Source: an uncultured Oscillospiraceae bacterium | GTDB lineage: Bacteria > Bacillota > Clostridia > Oscillospirales > Oscillospiraceae | Direction of reading: 5' to 3' | NCBI GenBank assembly: GCA_910577415.1 | Contig: CAJTLK010000088.1 | Span: forward strand, 1-7,081 | Length of the DNA stretch: 7,081 nucleotides | Part shown: positions 4,363-7,081 of the stretch, one piece after another | How the letters are laid out: each line of letters opens with the position of its first letter | How positions within the stretch are numbered: position 1 is the first letter of the stretch | Notes under the pieces: model-generated | Seen by the model: only the letters and a program-made list of their open reading frames with translations | The model's database searches: none | Told to the model about the DNA's origin: nothing | Position numbers and translations under genes: made by a program

Positions 4363-5919
4363 CACGGCGGGCAGGGTGGCCTCTACCAGAGACCAAACGT
4401 ACTCCGCGCTGACCCCGGCGCAGTCATAGCCCACCACTACGCCGTTTTCGTGTAGGACGTAGAAGTGGCAGATCTCTCCCCCGGTATCATGCTCACGCAT
4501 CCGGGCCTTCACCACCTCCAGGGACATCTCCGACCCCCGGAAGGTGGGCTTGTAGAAGTTCACCTTATACTCCTCCGGGACGCTGTCGCAGATGGGGCCG
4601 TCATAGAGCCGCCAGTCGTAGCTCTCCGGGACGCCGGCGTCCACCAGCTTGTGCTCATAATAGTCGTTGCTCTTCCCCTCCGGGATGTGGACCTCCACCT
4701 CCACGTCGTCGTAGTTCCGGCTCCAGCGGACGAAGAGGCTGTTGTCCCGACCCTCGTGGTAGTTGTAGCGTCCACCGAAGTCCTTGTTGCCCACGAACTG
4801 GGCATACCCCGGCAGCTCCTCCTGGGGCAGATAGGGCGCAAACTCCTCATACTCCAGGGCCTGGGCAAGGCTGTTCAGCTTCTCCGAAGCCCAGGCGGGG
4901 ATGTCCTCGTTGCGGGCCACCTCGTCCAGGTAAAGCCCGCCATCAGAGAGAGCCTGCCGGACAAAGAGGGTGTTGAAGTAGATGGCCGCCTCCCGGTCAT
5001 AGGTCTCCCCCACCATCTGGGGCGCGCCGATGTTCTCAAAGCGATAACCGTAGCCGCCCGCCATAAACTCGCTGGTACAGACCACCTCGTCCTTGCCGTC
5101 GCCGTCCCGGTCATAGATACGGTGGTAAGAGGTGACGGGGACGCCGTTCACGTCGGCGGTGGCCTCCTCCTCGTCGCTGAGCACCACACAGCAGTCCACA
5201 GGCAGTTGACCGGGGGCCACCCGCAGGGTGAACTCATCCCCCTCCCGCTCGCCATGGACGGTGAGCTGCCACAGCTTGCCCTCTCCGTCATAGATGGCCC
5301 TGGCCCAGACGGTGCAGCCGCCCCAGTAGAGCGCCCAAGGCAGCTCGGTGTCCGGCTCCATATCCTTGGGCTTGCCCTCCTTGCCCCAAAACATCTTCTG
5401 GAGGTCAGCCAGGGTCAGGTCTATCTCAAAGCTGCCCTCAGGCAAGGCGATGGAGGCGGCGATCTCCGGCTCGTCACTCGCGTCCACGAACTTCAGGCCG
5501 GGCATCGCATAGAAGGATCTGCACACGTCCGGGTTTTCCATCAGACGGAACGCCCCGGTATCGGCGATGGCGGAATCATCGGGGGCCAGGGTCGGCTCCA
5601 CAGCCAGGGCGTTCTCGCTCTCCGCCGGGGCGGAGGGCTGGATGGTCTGAACCGTTGCCGGAGGTATAATGGGGCCAGGCTTAGGGGCAACGGGAGAGCT
5701 CCCCCCCAGATAGCTGCCAATACCGATGAGCAGGGCGGCACAGGCCGCCAGAGCGCCGAATTTCATATAGTTTCCTCCTAAAAAGCTTCTTTTCCGCTCA
5801 GCTGTCTCCGCCGCCGGAGCGGCTTTCGTGTCGGGAGCCTTCTCCCCCAGAGCCAATAGCCGTTGGTGAAGGTTATCCGAGACCGTTTGGCGGTCAAAGT
5901 ATGCCGTGTATGCTCTCAT
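4360..5919 (-). CDS. Single-pass membrane protein, probable anti-sigma factor / sensor
   Basis: I do not recognise the family of this 519-residue protein. It has a cytoplasmic N-terminus (1-50), one hydrophobic segment (about 53-72, KFGALAACAALLIGIGSYLGG), a Pro/Ala-rich linker (about 74-116) and a large outside domain (about 120-519). That domain is rich in aromatic and acidic residues and contains a calcium-loop-like DRDGDGKDEV (270-279). The layout and the 26-bp overlap with the ECF sigma gene point to an anti-sigma factor: the short N-terminus would hold the sigma factor and the outer domain would sense an envelope signal. No zinc-type HxxxCxxC anti-sigma motif is present. The ATG at 5919 has AAAGGAG 6 nt ahead. 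A second ATG at Met52 has a perfect AGGAGG 7 nt upstream and would yield a 468-residue protein beginning with a signal-peptide-like segment. The gene ends inside a GC-rich palindrome. Confidence 0.75.
   Translation of the reverse strand: MRAYTAYFDRQTVSDNLHQRLLALGEKAPDTKAAPAAETAERKRSFLGGNYMKFGALAACAALLIGIGSYLGGSSPVAPKPGPIIPPATVQTIQPSAPAESENALAVEPTLAPDDSAIADTGAFRLMENPDVCRSFYAMPGLKFVDASDEPEIAASIALPEGSFEIDLTLADLQKMFWGKEGKPKDMEPDTELPWALYWGGCTVWARAIYDGEGKLWQLTVHGEREGDEFTLRVAPGQLPVDCCVVLSDEEEATADVNGVPVTSYHRIYDRDGDGKDEVVCTSEFMAGGYGYRFENIGAPQMVGETYDREAAIYFNTLFVRQALSDGGLYLDEVARNEDIPAWASEKLNSLAQALEYEEFAPYLPQEELPGYAQFVGNKDFGGRYNYHEGRDNSLFVRWSRNYDDVEVEVHIPEGKSNDYYEHKLVDAGVPESYDWRLYDGPICDSVPEEYKVNFYKPTFRGSEMSLEVVKARMREHDTGGEICHFYVLHENGVVVGYDCAGVSAEYVWSLVEATLPAV
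5774..5779 (-). promoter_or_regulatory. Internal ribosome binding site before Met52 of the membrane protein
   Basis: A perfect AGGAGG lies 7 nt before an in-frame ATG (5764-5766) within the anti-sigma-like gene. It is stronger than the site at the first ATG (AAAGGAG). The Gly-Gly codons GGA GGA create it, so coincidence is possible. The product would start MKFGALAACAALL, which is a plausible signal peptide or membrane anchor. Confidence 0.5.
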
Positions 5920-6397
5920 AATTGCTCCTTTCCACGTCGCCCAGCAGCTTGCGAAGCCGCTCCCTGGCCCTGGAGAGCCGGGAGCGCACCGTCCCCTCCG
6001 CCACGCCGGTCATGGCGGCGATCTCCCGGGTGGAATAGCCCTCATAGTAAAAGAGATGTATGGCCGCCCGCTCTTCCGGCGGGAGCTGCCACAGCTCCTC
6101 CAGTTCCTCCCGCTCCTCGGGAGAGGGGGCCGGGAGGTCCTCGGGCAGCTGTGTCACCTGCCGCCATTGAAGCCGCAGACGGCTCTTACAGCCATTGACC
6201 AATACCCGCATAAGCCATGCGGCGGGGTTTTCCACGTCCTTGGGCGCGCGTTCCAAATATTTCACAAAGGCGTCCTGTACCGCGTCCTCCGCCTCCTGTG
6301 GTTCTCCCAGGATCGCCAGAGCCGCGCGGTAGAGACGGTTTTCGTTTTCCGTGACCAGGGCCACCCAGTCCACCGGCCGGTTGGATGTGTGGGCCAT
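5894..6397 (-). CDS. ECF-type RNA polymerase sigma factor
   Basis: This 167-residue protein has only the two sigma domains typical of extracytoplasmic-function sigma factors. Region 2 spans about 17-80 (ENRLYRAALAILG, EAEDAVQDAFVKYLE, then NPAAWLMRVLVNGCKSRLR), binding core polymerase and the -10. Region 4 spans about 95-153 (LPPEERAAIHLFYYEGYS, then the helix-turn-helix TREIAAMTGVAEGTVRSRLSRARERL), binding the -35. The start is ATG with GGAGG 7 nt upstream. Its end overlaps the start of the membrane protein by 26 bp, the usual sigma/anti-sigma arrangement, implying coupled translation. An ECF-type promoter directly upstream suggests that it activates its own operon. The regulon is unknown. 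The sigma domain assignment is secure, while the partnership with the membrane protein is inference from gene order. Confidence 0.95.
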   Translation of the reverse strand: MAHTSNRPVDWVALVTENENRLYRAALAILGEPQEAEDAVQDAFVKYLERAPKDVENPAAWLMRVLVNGCKSRLRLQWRQVTQLPEDLPAPSPEEREELEELWQLPPEERAAIHLFYYEGYSTREIAAMTGVAEGTVRSRLSRARERLRKLLGDVERSNYESIHGIL

Positions 6398-6421
6398 GCG
6401 CTCACCTCCCTCTGCCTATAT

Positions 6422-6448
6422 GACGTTTGAACGGGGCAAAATGTTGCG
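6422..6448 (-). promoter_or_regulatory. Candidate autoregulatory ECF promoter
   Basis: Read leftward, CGCAAC (6443-6448), 17 bp and CGTC (6422-6425) match the AAC / CGTC pattern of Firmicutes ECF promoters such as those of SigW and SigV. I see no sigma-70 promoter with proper spacing in this gap. Transcription would begin about 16-20 nt before the sigma ATG. Self-activation of the sigma operon is the natural reading, but only the motif is seen. Confidence 0.6.
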
Positions 6449-6474
6449 GACCGACTGCAAATTTTTCCGGGCAT

Positions 6475-6511
6475 AAGAAAAGGACGGACAGCGGCTGCCG
6501 TCCGTCCCTTT
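6475..6511 (-). terminator. Rho-independent terminator after the zinc-ribbon gene
   Basis: GGACGGAC (6482-6489) and GTCCGTCC (6500-6507) form a perfect 8-bp stem with a 10-nt loop. On the minus strand it is followed by TTTTCTT, about 30 bp past the stop of the zinc-ribbon gene. A CTTTT run on the other side could make it bidirectional. It separates the efp unit from the sigma operon, whose promoter begins 27 bp further on. Confidence 0.85.
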
Positions 6512-6539
6512 TGATCTTGTTTCAATTCAAAGACGAGAC

Positions 6540-6977
6540 TTACTCCTTCTCGCCCTCGTCGTCGTGGTGGTGATGGCCGCAGCAGCAGCCGTCCTCATCA
6601 TCACACAGGTCGATGACAAACTTCTCGCCACAGGCGGGGCACTCCACGGTGCCCTGTTCCAAAATGTCCTCGTCGATGTCGATCTCGGCGCCGCAGTTGG
6701 GGCAGTCCACCTCAAAGAAATCGTCATCGCCGCAGCAGCAGTCGTCCTCATCCTCGTCGTATACGATCTCCTCCACGTCGCTCAGGTCCTCGGAGATGGC
6801 GTCGATCTCCTCGCCCAGGGCAGCGGTGTTGTCCTCCAGGTCCTCAATGGACAGGCCGACCTCCTCCAGGATGCCGATCATCACGGAGATGAGCTTGGCC
6901 TCCTTGGACTTGGTGGTGTCCAGGTCCAGCCCCTCGGCCAGGCCTTTCAGGTACGCGACCTTCTCAGAAATAGTCAT
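6540..6977 (-). CDS. Acidic zinc-ribbon protein, CD1247 N-terminal domain-like
   Basis: This 145-residue protein opens with MTISEKVAYLKGLAEGL, which I recognise as the start of the clostridial 'CD1247 N-terminal domain' family of unknown function. Residues 1-71 look helical, probably coiled-coil, with an acidic heptad-like stretch. A zinc ribbon follows (CPNC at 92-95 and CPAC at 113-116), flanked by two acidic CCCG clusters (80-83 and 131-134). The second cluster runs into HHHH (135-138) and an acidic tail. Metal binding is therefore likely; the role is unknown. The ATG at 6977 has AAAGGAG about 8 nt ahead. A TTG nine codons upstream lacks support. It lies 27 bp after efp and probably shares its transcript, ending at the terminator nearby. 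A link to translation or EF-P is only suggested by position. Confidence 0.85.
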   Translation of the reverse strand: MTISEKVAYLKGLAEGLDLDTTKSKEAKLISVMIGILEEVGLSIEDLEDNTAALGEEIDAISEDLSDVEEIVYDEDEDDCCCGDDDFFEVDCPNCGAEIDIDEDILEQGTVECPACGEKFVIDLCDDEDGCCCGHHHHDDEGEKE

Positions 6978-7004
6978 GGCGTAAACTCCTTTCAATTGGG
7001 GCAA

Positions 7005-7081
7005 TTAGCCCTTGCAACGCTCCAGGTACTCGCCGGTGCGGGTATCGATCTTGATCTTGTCGCCGATGTTGATGAACAGGG
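7005..7081 (-). CDS. efp: Elongation factor P, C-terminal end (partial)
   Basis: The gene runs off the right edge. Only 24 codons and the TAA stop are visible. The peptide LFINIGDKIKIDTRTGEYLER matches the conserved C-terminal OB-fold end of EF-P, in which GD-x-I-x-(I/V)DTRTGEY is the family signature. EF-P binds the ribosome between the P and E sites and relieves stalling at consecutive prolines. The tail CKG after LER extends slightly past the usual end. The N-terminal residue that is modified in EF-P is outside the window. Confidence 0.88.
   Translation of the reverse strand, partial: LFINIGDKIKIDTRTGEYLERCKG

Noticed and set aside
2987..4429. Plus-strand open frame of 480 codons
   Set aside because: It runs through the marR promoter, a tRNA, two terminators and the whole sirtuin gene in antisense, so it cannot be a real gene.
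4465..5781. Long plus-strand open frame (438 codons) opposite the anti-sigma-like gene
   Set aside because: Same shadow effect. The minus-strand frame has a ribosome site, a membrane segment and operon context, while the plus frame has none.
6978..7004. TTG start for the zinc-ribbon protein
   Set aside because: The family begins at MTISEKVAYLKG, and AAAGGAG is correctly placed for the ATG at 6977.

Overview
This is ordinary chromosomal DNA from a bacterium, most likely a GC-rich member of the class Clostridia (Oscillospiraceae-like gut Firmicutes). That placement is inference. It rests on strong AGGAGG-type ribosome binding sites, TTGACA/TATAAT-type promoters, a clostridial-style ECF sigma gene with its own CGTC-type promoter, a CD1247-like zinc-ribbon gene directly after elongation factor P, and GC-rich third codon positions. 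Every protein gene lies on the minus strand. The only gene on the plus strand is a tRNA-Ser.

Reading right to left, in the direction of transcription: the last 24 codons of efp (elongation factor P), then a small acidic Cys/His-rich zinc-ribbon protein, then a terminator. Next is a two-gene stress-response unit, an ECF sigma factor overlapping a large single-pass membrane protein that is probably its anti-sigma factor or sensor. That gene ends inside a short extragenic palindrome. About 100 bp further on is a sirtuin (NAD-dependent protein deacylase) with a compact promoter embedded in an 18-bp inverted repeat, followed by a terminator.

The middle holds a plus-strand tRNA-Ser(CGA) with a near-consensus promoter and its own terminator, facing away from a minus-strand operon: MarR regulator, iron-type alcohol dehydrogenase, ALDH3-like aldehyde dehydrogenase. 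These three genes overlap (4 bp and 11 bp) and are expressed from one near-consensus promoter (TTGACA, 17 bp, TATACT). The promoter is buried in a perfect 15-bp inverted repeat that looks like the MarR operator. The simplest reading is a self-repressed alcohol/aldehyde oxidation (or reduction) cassette switched on by a small-molecule ligand of the MarR protein.

I see no mobile element, CRISPR array, phage or defence gene, and no clear undescribed multi-gene system. The parts most worth a second look are regulatory: the SD-sequestering inverted repeat with a promoter in its loop ahead of the sirtuin, a second strong start inside the anti-sigma-like gene, the MarR operator/promoter, and the stop codon contributed by an extragenic palindrome.
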